Assembly (NCBI GenBank): GCA_964636665.1 | Contig: CAZWVT010000002.1 | Span: forward strand, 1 to 64,000 | Source: JAAYLC01 sp964636665 | Lineage (GTDB): Bacteria > Bacteroidota > Bacteroidia > Flavobacteriales > Flavobacteriaceae | Direction: 5' to 3' | Length of the DNA: 64,000 bases | In this document: positions 45,672 through 54,218 of the stretch, one piece after another | Position numbering within the stretch: the stretch's first letter is position 1 | Layout: the number at the start of each line of letters is the position of its first letter | Notes under the pieces: model-generated | What the model saw: only the letters and a program-made list of their open reading frames with translations | The model's database searches: none | What the model was told of the DNA's origin: nothing | Position numbers and translations under genes: made by a program

Positions 45672-48074
45672 TCAAATTTTCTCTTTATCTAATTTTTTTC
45701 CTGCACGAGTGGTCATCATGGTTGTGAAGACTACGATACTAATAGAGCTCAACGGCATTAATATTGCTGCAACTACAGGCTTAAGATTTCCGGTTACCGC
45801 AAAACTCAATCCGATGATGTTATAGAACAATGAAAACAAAAATGCCCAAATGATTATCTTTCTTCCGCGTGTTGCCAATTCCAAAAAGGATGTAAGTTTC
45901 GGAAATTGAGAAGCTTCCATAATACCGTCACAAGCAGGCGTAAATACATTTGTGTTTTCTGCTATGGCGATTCCCACATCACTTTGTTTTAAAGCTCCGG
46001 CGTCATTTAATCCATCGCCAATCATCATCACTGTTTTGCCTTCGGATTGTAATTGTTTGATAAAATTCAATTTGTCATCCGGTTTTTGTCCAAAATACAT
46101 CGCTGTTTCTCGAGGTAGGATTTTTTCCAAATATTCGCGCTCTCCATCATTATCACCTGACAAGACTACTGTTTCTTTTGGTTGTAAATTGTGAAAAACT
46201 TCCTTGATTCCCGGTCGATATTCGTTTATAAACACAAAACAACCTTTGTAATTTTCATTTGAACTGATATGCACTTCGGTTCGATTCGGACTTGCGTTTT
46301 CCTCGCTGCTGTTTGATGCATCCACATAATCATAAGACCCGACGCGAATTGTATGTTTTTTATAACGACCCTCAATGCCTTTACCAATTTTCTCATGGAA
46401 TTCTTCGGGCATCTGAATGTTATTTTTAAATAAAATCTGATATAACGAGCGGCTCAACGGATGATTTGATGCTCGCAAAGTTCCGGTAAGTAATTCTTTT
46501 TCATATTGTGTCAATTCCACGCCTTCATAAGTAACCACATTTTTTTGATTGGTTGTCAATGTTCCGGTTTTGTCAAATACAATGGTATCTACTTTTGCCA
46601 TTTTTTCTATAACCGCAGCTTCTTTGAGATAAAGTTTTGCCCGTCCGTAAATCCGCAATAAATTCCCGTGTGTAAATGGTGCAGCAAGTGCAATGGCACA
46701 AGGACAAGCCACGATTAATATGGCTGTGAAAACTTCAAATGCTTTTGCCGTATCGATAAAAAGCCAAACGGTGGTAGCTACAACGGCAATCGTTAAGAGA
46801 ATTGCTGTAAACCTGCGACTAATGCCGTCTGTGATGGATTGAAACGAACTTTTATAATCTTTTTGAAAAACGTCATTGCTCCACAATTGCGTCAAATAAC
46901 TTTGCGACACGGGCTTCAACACGCTGACTTCAATATTTCCTGATTGTTGTTTTCCTCCGGCAAATAGACGATCCCCGATTTTTTTTACAATGGGTTCCGC
47001 TTCTCCGGTTACGAAACTGTAATCAATTAGTGCTTTTCCATTCATGAGAATGGCATCTACAGGTAGAATTTCATTATTTCGAATTAACAACCGATCTCCT
47101 TTTTTTACTTCATTGACTTCAATTTGCTCTTCGGTGTCAATGTCATTTTCATTTTTATTGAGTCGGGTAACTGCAATTGGAAAATAGGATTTGTAATCTC
47201 GTTCAAATGAGAGGTATGAGTATGTTCGTTGTTGAAAAAATTTACCCAACAACAAGAAAAACAACAATCCGGCGAGGCTGTCGAAAAATCCGGTTCCCCA
47301 ATCCATTACGATATCGAGTGTACTTCGTACAAAAAGTGCGACAATTCCAATGGCAATAGGAACATCAATATTTAATATTCGCGAACGCAATCCTTTGTAA
47401 GCAGAAATAAAATAGCCACTTGCTGAATAGAAAACAACCGGCAACGAAAATGCAAACATAATCCACCGGAAAAAAGGTTTGAATTTATCTAACCAGAAAT
47501 CGTATTCTACAAAATATTCCGGAAGCGAAAGGAACATAATGTTTCCAAATGCAAATCCGGCGATTCCCAATTTATAAATAAGACTTCTGTCTTTTTTCTT
47601 TTCTTTTTTCTCCGTATCTTCTAGTGAAATATACGGTTCATAACCAATGCGCGATAAGAGAATCACAAGATTTTTCAAAGATTTTTCCGAGCCTGCCATC
47701 GTGATACGAACTGTTTTTTCGGGAAAATTAACTTGTGAACTTTTTACTTCGGGAAATAGCTTGTTCAGATTTTCCAAAATCCAAATACAACTGCTGCAAT
47801 GAATGGAAGGAATAAGAAAAGAAACTACTTGTGTTCCACCGTCGTTAAATTCCAACAGCTTATCTACTATAAGTTTATTTTCAAGGAAATCATATTTATC
47901 TTCAATTTCATTGGGAGAAATACCCGGAGAATTTTGAATATCGTAATAATAGGTCAAATCATTTTCATGAAGAATTTCAAAAACCGTTTTACATCCTTGA
48001 CAACAGAAGGTTTTGTCTTGATGTTTAATTTCCATCTCACTACACGGATCTCCACAATGATAACACTGACTCAT
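45672..48074 (-). CDS. ccoI: copper-translocating P-type ATPase CcoI/FixI
   Basis: 800 residues. The N-terminal zinc-ribbon-like CYHCGDPC...CCQGCK region is found in cbb3-associated ATPases. An HMA metal domain has HCSSC, and about eight membrane helices include the CPC metal site (ACPCAIALA). The actuator has SFVTGEAEP, the phosphorylation site is DKTGTLT, and the hinge is MIGDGLNDAGAL. Supplies copper for cbb3 maturation. The first gene of the cbb3 cluster, with its own promoter. Confidence 0.95.
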   Translation of the reverse strand: MSQCYHCGDPCSEMEIKHQDKTFCCQGCKTVFEILHENDLTYYYDIQNSPGISPNEIEDKYDFLENKLIVDKLLEFNDGGTQVVSFLIPSIHCSSCIWILENLNKLFPEVKSSQVNFPEKTVRITMAGSEKSLKNLVILLSRIGYEPYISLEDTEKKEKKKDRSLIYKLGIAGFAFGNIMFLSLPEYFVEYDFWLDKFKPFFRWIMFAFSLPVVFYSASGYFISAYKGLRSRILNIDVPIAIGIVALFVRSTLDIVMDWGTGFFDSLAGLLFFLLLGKFFQQRTYSYLSFERDYKSYFPIAVTRLNKNENDIDTEEQIEVNEVKKGDRLLIRNNEILPVDAILMNGKALIDYSFVTGEAEPIVKKIGDRLFAGGKQQSGNIEVSVLKPVSQSYLTQLWSNDVFQKDYKSSFQSITDGISRRFTAILLTIAVVATTVWLFIDTAKAFEVFTAILIVACPCAIALAAPFTHGNLLRIYGRAKLYLKEAAVIEKMAKVDTIVFDKTGTLTTNQKNVVTYEGVELTQYEKELLTGTLRASNHPLSRSLYQILFKNNIQMPEEFHEKIGKGIEGRYKKHTIRVGSYDYVDASNSSEENASPNRTEVHISSNENYKGCFVFINEYRPGIKEVFHNLQPKETVVLSGDNDGEREYLEKILPRETAMYFGQKPDDKLNFIKQLQSEGKTVMMIGDGLNDAGALKQSDVGIAIAENTNVFTPACDGIMEASQFPKLTSFLELATRGRKIIIWAFLFSLFYNIIGLSFAVTGNLKPVVAAILMPLSSISIVVFTTMMTTRAGKKLDKEKI

Positions 48075-48099
48075 ATTTTAAATGGAAATTTTAAAGGTG

Positions 48100-48142
48100 C
48101 AAATCTCTGTATTTAGGTTCAAAACAATAATGACAAATATCA
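48100..48142 (-). promoter_or_regulatory. putative ccoI promoter with CRP/FNR-type site
   Basis: TGACAAATATCA (48131-48142; TGA-N6-TCA) is centred 33 bp upstream of the centre of GAGATTTG (complement of 48100-48107). The flank CAGTTA is shared with the ccoS site. The transcript would start about 20 bp before the ccoI ATG. A TTG 17 bp upstream of the -7 box also exists here. Confidence 0.55.
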
Positions 48143-48143
48143 G

Positions 48144-49376
48144 TTAAGAGGAGCTTTCGTGAATTTCGGATTTTGGATTTTTCATTAAATTTTCAGTAAG
48201 CAGTATTCCTATAACAATCAGAAATAAACAACTTACAATAGCTAACAATAAATAATAATTTTCAAAAAACGGCCAACCCAACCACAGTGCCATCGCTTTG
48301 TAAAAAATGATAATTTCCGTGATGCCAACTGTAATAATAAAAGAATAAATAAATTTTTTAGAAAGCTTTATCAATCTAAAATACGACAGGAATACCAACA
48401 TAATAGGAATAATGATTCCCAAAAAAACCAGATGCAAATACCCGATAATGAAATCTTTGAGCACATAAACCATTGCCGCATAATACGGAACTGCGGACAT
48501 AAGTTGCATAAAGAGCTTAAGAATCAGAAGTGCTGAAGCTATTGTCAGAAAAAATCGCAACTTGTCGGAAAACATTTTTTTTATTTCTTTTTTATATGGA
48601 GATAAGAGGAAATACAATTCCACAAAACCCATAAATTGTGCCGTTGCGCCTATCCAGCCTAATATATATATGATTCCGTGCGGTTTAAACCAAAGTGCCG
48701 AAAGAAAAAATGAAAGGATAATTCCCGTATTCAAAAGCCATGAAAATGATTTTAACTTATTCGCATCAAATTCGATTCCTTTTTCTTCGAGAATATAAAA
48801 CAAAATTCCAAGCAATGCCATTACAAACCAACCGTTGTACTGAAAGTGAAGGTAAAAATAAATGGAAGTTTTGTACCACACTGTTTCAGTTCCGAGCGTT
48901 GCCATAACGCCACCGATTGCCCAAGGACCAATGCTGGATATTACTAAGTAAAACAATGCCATTTTGATAAGTTTCCAAGAAAATCTATTTTCAAATTTCT
49001 CCGAAACATTTTTTATGGCAAATCCGGTAAACCAGTATGAAGCAAAAAGAAAAAGCGTTGAAAATATAATTGAAAACAAAGCATAACCTTGAATCGGAAA
49101 AGTTACCAACATCCCTAGAATCGTGAGGTTTGTAAAACCAAAAATGAATCGGTATCGTTTTGGTTTATTCGCTTCTTTTAGAAAAACATGATAAATCAAA
49201 GTTGATAATCCGAGATATATCCAACCGAGAATCGCCACATGCGAATGTGCGTGCAACATATATTTGTGTACTATTGGCAACGGATATACTACATAAAACC
49301 GCATGAGTACACCAATTAAAGCAACAATAAAAAAATAACCAATTGCAATTTGAATATGTCGATGCAGGTTTATCAT
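48144..49376 (-). CDS. polytopic membrane protein resembling haem-copper oxidase subunit I
   Basis: 410 residues, about eleven to twelve membrane segments. Histidines sit at helix-like positions: LHAHSHVAILGW (His 42, 44, 46), YFYLHFQYNGW (His 177) and GYLHLVFLG (His 315). Spacing and surroundings recall oxidase or NO-reductase subunit I and NnrS-like proteins, but the HH pair is not seen. It lies between ccoI and ric and may handle haem, copper or NO. Function not proven. A TATTTTTG box lies only a few bases before the ATG. Confidence 0.65.
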   Translation of the reverse strand: MINLHRHIQIAIGYFFIVALIGVLMRFYVVYPLPIVHKYMLHAHSHVAILGWIYLGLSTLIYHVFLKEANKPKRYRFIFGFTNLTILGMLVTFPIQGYALFSIIFSTLFLFASYWFTGFAIKNVSEKFENRFSWKLIKMALFYLVISSIGPWAIGGVMATLGTETVWYKTSIYFYLHFQYNGWFVMALLGILFYILEEKGIEFDANKLKSFSWLLNTGIILSFFLSALWFKPHGIIYILGWIGATAQFMGFVELYFLLSPYKKEIKKMFSDKLRFFLTIASALLILKLFMQLMSAVPYYAAMVYVLKDFIIGYLHLVFLGIIIPIMLVFLSYFRLIKLSKKFIYSFIITVGITEIIIFYKAMALWLGWPFFENYYLLLAIVSCLFLIVIGILLTENLMKNPKSEIHESSS

Positions 49377-49386
49377 TTTTCAAAAA

Positions 49387-49441
49387 TAAAAAACAGCCCG
49401 AGATAAACACTCTTGCATAAGCAAGTGTTTTCCCAAGCTGT
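49387..49441 (-). terminator. strong terminator after ric
   Basis: Long imperfect hairpin on the minus strand: ACAGC/GCTGT outer arms (49393-49397 and 49437-49441) and an inner CTTGC-ATAA-GCAAG (49412-49425), extended by an AAACAC/GTGTTT pairing. Six Us follow (complement of 49388-49393). The U-run overlaps the -7 box of the next gene. Confidence 0.75.
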
Positions 49442-49494
49442 CAAAACAAATCAAAAATCAATCAAAAAACTTTTTCTTAATTGTCACTAACTCC

Positions 49495-50211
49495 TTAAAA
49501 TGTGCGTTCCAATTCCAATGCTTTTGGAAATAAGATATTATTTTCTAAATGAATGTGATGATGTAAATCTTGCTCAAATTCTTCGAGTTTGGAATAAAAA
49601 GCACGATATGTATTGCAAGCACCTTGAGGCGGTGTGAAACCATTGCTCAGTTCGGAAATTTTACGCATCAACAAACCTGCTTCGTCATGTTCTTCTTCCA
49701 TCATTTTTATCGGACTTTCCACACTTCCGAAATGACTTTGCGGTTTTTCTGAATTTTCTTCCTTGGCACGAACCAAACGTTTGATAAAGGGAAATAAAAT
49801 CAATTCTTCTTTTCGTTGATGAGAAGCCATTTCCTGAACAAGCTCAATTACCAGTTTTTCAATTTCGCCCAATTCGGTATAATGCCCGCCGTGAACTTGA
49901 TTTACACGTTTTGCGTACTGAAGTAATAACGGACTGCTTTCTTCAACATATTGGTGGTGGACATTGACAATGTGATCAGACAAAAAGTCCAATTTCCAAG
50001 AGTTATAATTGGATGCGCGATCTTGAGATTTTTCCAAATTCAGTAATTCTTCTTCTAAAAGGGAGGCATCTATATTTGCTTTTTCGCAAGCTCGTTTTAT
50101 GCTGATTCCGCCGCCGCAACAAAAATCTATTCCGTATTTTTTAAATACATGCGCAGCTTTGATATTTTCCGTAACCACATCGGCTACTGTTCTTTCTTGA
50201 ATTGTATCCAT
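49495..50211 (-). CDS. ric: iron-sulfur cluster repair di-iron protein Ric (ScdA/YtfE)
   Basis: Repairs [Fe-S] clusters damaged by NO or oxidants. 238 residues from the ATG at 50211 (MDTIQERTVADVV). The ScdA N-terminal domain has IDFCCGGG, and the hemerythrin-like helical bundle has iron ligands in DHIVNVHHQYVEE, HQRKEEL, EEEHDEAG and HHHIHLENNILFP. The longer frame from 50259 is not conserved. It stands beside nirK and cbb3 genes, so NO stress is the likely trigger. Confidence 0.94.
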   Translation of the reverse strand: MDTIQERTVADVVTENIKAAHVFKKYGIDFCCGGGISIKRACEKANIDASLLEEELLNLEKSQDRASNYNSWKLDFLSDHIVNVHHQYVEESSPLLLQYAKRVNQVHGGHYTELGEIEKLVIELVQEMASHQRKEELILFPFIKRLVRAKEENSEKPQSHFGSVESPIKMMEEEHDEAGLLMRKISELSNGFTPPQGACNTYRAFYSKLEEFEQDLHHHIHLENNILFPKALELERTF

Positions 50212-50249
50212 CGTTCTATTGTATTTTAGGGTTATTTCTATTTCTGACA

Positions 50250-50297
50250 CAAATGTCATAAATTAAAAGCCCCTGGAATATGATTTAAGTCATATTC
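50250..50297 (-). promoter_or_regulatory. putative ric promoter with near-perfect 22-bp palindrome
   Basis: GAATATGA (50276-50283), six bases, TCATATTC (50290-50297), a CRP-like arrangement of TATGA-N6-TCATA. Its centre is 33 bp from that of GACATTTG (complement of 50250-50257), the -7 box. The -7 box also lies inside TGACA-CAAA-TGTCA (50245-50258), a second palindrome that could bind a repressor. No TTG at -33. Confidence 0.65.
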
Positions 50298-50380
50298 TGA
50301 TTATTTATTTAAAAAAATATTTTTAATTTTTATAAACCTGAATGACAGTTATTTACACCAGAAAGTAAACTAATCAAGAA

Positions 50381-51094
50381 TTATTTTCCCGGATTGCGTG
50401 AATCGAGTGGTCTGATTCGCAGCTCGTCTATCAAAAAATTATCGGAAGTTTTAAGTAAGAACACGATGGTTTTTGCCAGTTCTTTTGGATGGAGCATATT
50501 TTTATGAGATTCGATTCCGGAGCTTTCAAAAAAATCAGTTTCAATAGACCCGGGATTTACACAAGTTACTTTTATTCGATCTCCGCGCAATTCTTTCATC
50601 AAAGATTCACTAAACCCTTGAATTCCATATTTAGTTGCCGAATAAGCAGTACCTTCGGAACGCGTGGTAATTCCCAAAATTGAACCGATATTGATAATGT
50701 ATGAAAGGTTTTTATCTTTTCTCATTTTGGAAACTATCGGCGCAGTTATGTTGTAAACTCCGGTAAGATTTACCTGCATCATCTGATCCCAAAGATTTTC
50801 ATCCATTTCATCAATTCTTTGAAAAGCGCCTATTCCTGCGTTGTTAATCAAAATTTTCGGCGTTTTATTTTCAAACTCGGTTGCTACCCATTTTTTTACT
50901 GCTTCTCTATCGGATATATCCAATATTACGGGAATAAAATTTGCGCCAAGACGGTCTTTTACTTTTTCCAGATTTTCTTTTCCACGAGCAATTCCGTAAA
51001 CTTTTGCACCTTCCTGAACCAATAAATCAGAAATTTCAGCGCCGAGGCCTTTACTTGCCCCGGTAATTATGGCTATCGAATTCTGTAATTGCAT
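50381..51094 (-). CDS. short-chain dehydrogenase/reductase (3-ketoacyl-ACP reductase type)
   Basis: 237 residues. NAD(P) motif TGASKGLGAEI, NNAGIG, catalytic Ser in INIGSILGIT and YSATKYGIQGF. The C-terminus is short (ELRIRPLDSRNPGK). Substrate unknown. 8 bp from the AhpD-like gene upstream; the pair is probably one transcript. Confidence 0.86.
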   Translation of the reverse strand: MQLQNSIAIITGASKGLGAEISDLLVQEGAKVYGIARGKENLEKVKDRLGANFIPVILDISDREAVKKWVATEFENKTPKILINNAGIGAFQRIDEMDENLWDQMMQVNLTGVYNITAPIVSKMRKDKNLSYIINIGSILGITTRSEGTAYSATKYGIQGFSESLMKELRGDRIKVTCVNPGSIETDFFESSGIESHKNMLHPKELAKTIVFLLKTSDNFLIDELRIRPLDSRNPGK

Positions 51095-51102
51095 CTGATA
51101 AT

Positions 51103-51555
51103 TTATTTTGGTTCGTATGTTCCAACTTCAGTGGAGAAACCAATAGCAATGCGGTTCCATCCGTTTATAGCGACAATTGCCATCGTAAGTGCCATCATTT
51201 CTTCGTCAGAAAAATGTGTTTTCACTTGAGCGTATAATTCATCAGTTGCTGTGTGTTGATGAATATAAGTCAATGCTTCTGTCCATTCCAAAGCAGCTTT
51301 TTCTTTGTCGGAATAAAAAGGCGATTCTCTCCAAGCATTCAATAAGTACAAACGTTGTTCGGTTTCACCTATTTGGCGAGCATCTTTACTGTGCATGTCC
51401 AAACAATAAGCACAACCATTCATTTGGGAAGCGCGCATTTTTACTAATTCGAGCAATTTGGAATCCAATGAAGATTTGTGGATGAATTTTTCAATTTCCA
51501 ACATTCCTTTAATTCCTTCAGGGAATCGTTCTCCGTATTTAAGTCGTTGTTTCAT
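51103..51555 (-). CDS. carboxymuconolactone decarboxylase/AhpD-like protein
   Basis: 150 residues from the ATG at 51555 (MKQRLKYGERFPEG). The redox-active motif is GCAYCLDMHSKDA (CxxC then His), as in AhpD-like peroxidase partners. Cytoplasmic, helical. May remove peroxides or use thiols; its location next to NO and low-oxygen genes suits a stress role, but this is inference. The preceding 36 bp of open frame are unlikely to be coding. Confidence 0.86.
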   Translation of the reverse strand: MKQRLKYGERFPEGIKGMLEIEKFIHKSSLDSKLLELVKMRASQMNGCAYCLDMHSKDARQIGETEQRLYLLNAWRESPFYSDKEKAALEWTEALTYIHQHTATDELYAQVKTHFSDEEMMALTMAIVAINGWNRIAIGFSTEVGTYEPK

Positions 51556-51661
51556 ATCGTTATTTTGTCTTTTTTGAAGTATTTGAAACATCAGCCGGAT
51601 TTTATTGTCATGAATAAACTTATATCCTCAAAAGCGTTTATACATTATTATGGTAAAAAAA

Positions 51662-52096
51662 TCAACGCTTCAAAAAAGTAGGTTCTTCAACAAGTTTATG
51701 AGCCAATTCGTATAAATTGGTATTCTCCAGCATTTGTTTTAAATGCTCACGAATGTTTACAAATTTTTCATGCATCGGGCATGGTTTTTCGGCATCGCAT
51801 TTTTCAAACCCCAATGCGCATCCGTTGTATATTCTATCGCCATCAATAGCTTTTACAATATCACTCAACTTAATTTTTTTTGCTTGTGAACTTTCAATAA
51901 CAAAGCCGCCGGTGGGACCTTTATGAGAATCCATAAGATTGTTTTTGGCAAGTAAATGAAGTACTTTAGCAGTAAAAGCTTCGGGAGAATCAATATTTTT
52001 TGCAATGTCTTTTAAATTGGTACGAACCCCTAAAGACGATTGTAAAGCAACATATACAGACGCTTTAATACCATATTGACAAGCTTTTGAAAACAT
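51662..52096 (-). CDS. Rrf2 family regulator with [Fe-S]-type cysteines (copy 2)
   Basis: 144 residues from the ATG at 52096. Rrf2 winged helix (FSKACQYGIKASVYVAL) and the cysteines 93, 100 and 106 (C-x6-C-x5-C) that bind an [Fe-S] cluster in IscR/NsrR. The paralogue lies upstream with 85 bp between. NsrR-type NO sensing is a possibility. A longer frame exists but is not conserved. Confidence 0.9.
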   Translation of the reverse strand: MFSKACQYGIKASVYVALQSSLGVRTNLKDIAKNIDSPEAFTAKVLHLLAKNNLMDSHKGPTGGFVIESSQAKKIKLSDIVKAIDGDRIYNGCALGFEKCDAEKPCPMHEKFVNIREHLKQMLENTNLYELAHKLVEEPTFLKR

Positions 52097-52116
52097 ACAA
52101 CAAACTTTTGTGCAGC

Positions 52117-52137
52117 CAAATATAGAACAAATTCTAT
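52117..52137 (-). promoter_or_regulatory. promoter and possible operator of the downstream Rrf2 gene
   Basis: A minus-strand -7 box TATATTTG (complement of 52117-52124) overlaps the perfect palindrome ATAGAA-CAAA-TTCTAT (52122-52137). Binding there would block the promoter, fitting autorepression. Confidence 0.5.
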
Positions 52138-52181
52138 TTCCGACATATTTATCACAAATCAAATTCAAGAAAATAAAAATC

Positions 52182-52610
52182 TTAGAGTTTAAGAAAAGTA
52201 TCTCCTTCTTTATAGTTTTCAGCCAAACTTAAAATAGTAGTTGTTTTACACATGCTTTTAATTTTGGCTCGAATACTTCCGTATTGATTATGTACCGAAC
52301 AAGGATGTTCCCCCGAGCATTCCGGTAATCCGAGAACACATCCTTTAAACACATTTTCACCATCGATTGCTATTACGATATCCATCAACGTAAGTGGAGA
52401 ATCTTTCATAATAAAAAAACCTCCATTAGGTCCCTTTTTAGACTGAATGATGCCTGCTCTTGCCAATTGCTGACAAATTTTTGCAGTAAACGGTTCGGGA
52501 GAATCAATGGCTTTTGCAATTTTAACAATGTTGGGACGCTTGTCTTGCAATGATTGTGAGGCAATGAAAATTACTGAACGGACACCATATTCACAGGCTT
52601 TTGAAAACAT
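52182..52610 (-). CDS. Rrf2 family regulator with [Fe-S]-type cysteines (copy 1)
   Basis: 142 residues: winged helix (FSKACEYGVRSVIFIA), cysteines 91, 98 and 104 with C-x6-C-x5-C spacing in GCVLGLPECSGEHPC, and a PNGGFF wing. Much of the sequence repeats in the gene downstream, so the two are tandem paralogues that have diverged. Candidate sensor of NO or [Fe-S] status for the neighbouring genes. Confidence 0.9.
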   Translation of the reverse strand: MFSKACEYGVRSVIFIASQSLQDKRPNIVKIAKAIDSPEPFTAKICQQLARAGIIQSKKGPNGGFFIMKDSPLTLMDIVIAIDGENVFKGCVLGLPECSGEHPCSVHNQYGSIRAKIKSMCKTTTILSLAENYKEGDTFLKL

Positions 52611-52625
52611 ATTCTTTCTCGGTTT

Positions 52626-52642
52626 ATGTCAAAAATAGACAT
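52626..52642 (-). promoter_or_regulatory. promoter and possible operator of the first Rrf2 gene
   Basis: ATGTC-N7-GACAT (52626-52642) encloses the minus-strand -7 box TATTTTTG (complement of 52630-52637). The palindrome and box coincide, so an Rrf2 protein bound here would repress its own gene. Confidence 0.5.
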
Positions 52643-52707
52643 TCAATTTATTTAAAATGAGTTTTAACCAATATTAAACGTATTCAGTATTTTTTTTAAG
52701 AAAAACA

Positions 52708-53973
52708 TTATCCAAATCTTTCTTTTGCAGCTCTTTCCAACATTTCCCGATGATCCGGATGTGCAATAGATATAAGCGCTTTTGCTCGTTCTTTTAATCC
52801 TTTTCCGTAAAGATTGACTACGCCGTATTCCGTTACAATATAGTGAACATGAGCTCTTGTTGTAGTAACACTCGCTCCTTCTTTGAGAAAAGGAGTTATT
52901 TTAGAAATGCCTTTGTTAGTCGCCGAAGGCATTGCAATAATCGGCTTTCCTCCTTCTGACAGTGAAGCGCCGCGAATAAAATCCATCTGACCTCCTACTC
53001 CAGAATATTGATACATCCCGATACTGTCTGCACAAACCTGCCCCGTCAAATCAATTTCTATTGCTGAGTTAATCGCCGTTACTTTTGGATTTCGTCTGAT
53101 TAACGCCGTATCGTTGGTATAAGCCGCTTCTTTAAAATGAATGCTGGGATTGTCATCAATAAAATCGTATAACTTCTGAGTTCCCATTGCAAAACAGGTA
53201 ACGATTTTTCCTTTTTTTATAACCTTGTTTTCTCCGGTAATCACTCCTTTTTCTACCAAAGGCAAAATTCCGTCGCTAAACATCTCGGTATGAATCCCCA
53301 AATGTTTGTGATTGTAAAGATTGTGCAAAACTGCATTGGGAATATTCCCGATTCCCATTTGCAAAGTTGCTCCGTCTTCCACCATATTGGCAATGTTTTT
53401 TCCGATGGTCGCTTCTACTTCTGAAGGAGTACCAATACTTGCCGTATAAATCGGAGTCTCGATTTCTACTGCAAAATCAATTTTGTTTATATGAATAATT
53501 CCATCGCCATGGGTACGTGGCACATTCGGATTAATTTGAGCAATAACTTTTCTTGCCGTCTCAATAGCGGGAAGCGTTACATCTACAGAAAGTCCGAGAG
53601 AACAAAATCCGTGCTTGTCCGGCGGCGAAACCTGAATAAAAGCAACATCCAACGGTAGGATATTACTTCTAAAAAAACGGTGAATTTCACTTAAAAAAAC
53701 CGGAACATAATCTCCGTTTAGTGAGTTTGCTCCTCTCCGTGTATTGTCGCCTACAAAAAAACTGGAAAGATGAAATGCTTTGTTATAAGGTTCTTGCAAA
53801 TATTTTGCATCTCCGTGGGTGTGGATTTGAACGATATCGATATTTTCCAATTCCTGATAACGTTCAACCAAGCTGTCGATTAACAAATTGGGAGTCATTG
53901 CAGCTCCTTGAAAAAATATGCGACTGTTTGATTTTACAACTGAAACAGCTTCTTCAACTGATACTATTTTCAT
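52708..53973 (-). CDS. acetyl-CoA hydrolase/transferase family CoA-transferase
   Basis: 421 residues of the family containing 4-hydroxybutyrate and acetate CoA-transferases. Features: FFQGAAMTPNLLIDSL, IGNIPNAVLHNL, HTEMFSDG, the active-site Glu in NSAIEIDLTGQV, and GVGGQMDFIRGA. Probably moves CoA between acetate and another acid in fermentation or overflow metabolism; substrate unknown. Its promoter shares the operator type of ccoI and ric, which suggests low-oxygen induction. Confidence 0.88.
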   Translation of the reverse strand: MKIVSVEEAVSVVKSNSRIFFQGAAMTPNLLIDSLVERYQELENIDIVQIHTHGDAKYLQEPYNKAFHLSSFFVGDNTRRGANSLNGDYVPVFLSEIHRFFRSNILPLDVAFIQVSPPDKHGFCSLGLSVDVTLPAIETARKVIAQINPNVPRTHGDGIIHINKIDFAVEIETPIYTASIGTPSEVEATIGKNIANMVEDGATLQMGIGNIPNAVLHNLYNHKHLGIHTEMFSDGILPLVEKGVITGENKVIKKGKIVTCFAMGTQKLYDFIDDNPSIHFKEAAYTNDTALIRRNPKVTAINSAIEIDLTGQVCADSIGMYQYSGVGGQMDFIRGASLSEGGKPIIAMPSATNKGISKITPFLKEGASVTTTRAHVHYIVTEYGVVNLYGKGLKERAKALISIAHPDHREMLERAAKERFG

Positions 53974-53990
53974 GGTAATTTGATTTTAAG

Positions 53991-54033
53991 CAAAAATCTA
54001 AATTTTAATTACACGATGATATGATTTTCATCA
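53991..54033 (-). promoter_or_regulatory. putative CoA-transferase promoter with CRP/FNR-type site
   Basis: TGATTTTCATCA (54022-54033, TGA-N6-TCA, preceded by TA) is centred 33 bp upstream of GATTTTTG (complement of 53991-53998). Outer flanks GATGATA and TATCATC (54015-54021, 54037-54043) extend the dyad loosely. No TTG at -33. Confidence 0.55.
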
Positions 54034-54153
54034 TTTATCATCCTTTTTAAGATTATTAGAATCGAAATCGTTATATCAACCATAACAAGCTAAAAAAGAT
54101 TAAGCGGCTATTAATCAGTACTTCTGTAAAGAGAATTGCAATGGTCTGAAAAT

Positions 54154-54194
54154 AAAAAACTTTAGCAAAATGAAGGATTCGGCTAAAGTTTTTT
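54154..54194 (-). terminator. terminator of ndk
   Basis: AAAAAACTTTAGC (54154-54166) pairs with GCTAAAGTTTTTT (54182-54194), a 13-bp stem with A/T-runs on both sides. It lies 25 bp after the ndk stop. Confidence 0.85.
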
Positions 54195-54218
54195 ATGAAT
54201 ATTGTGGAATGCTTCTAA

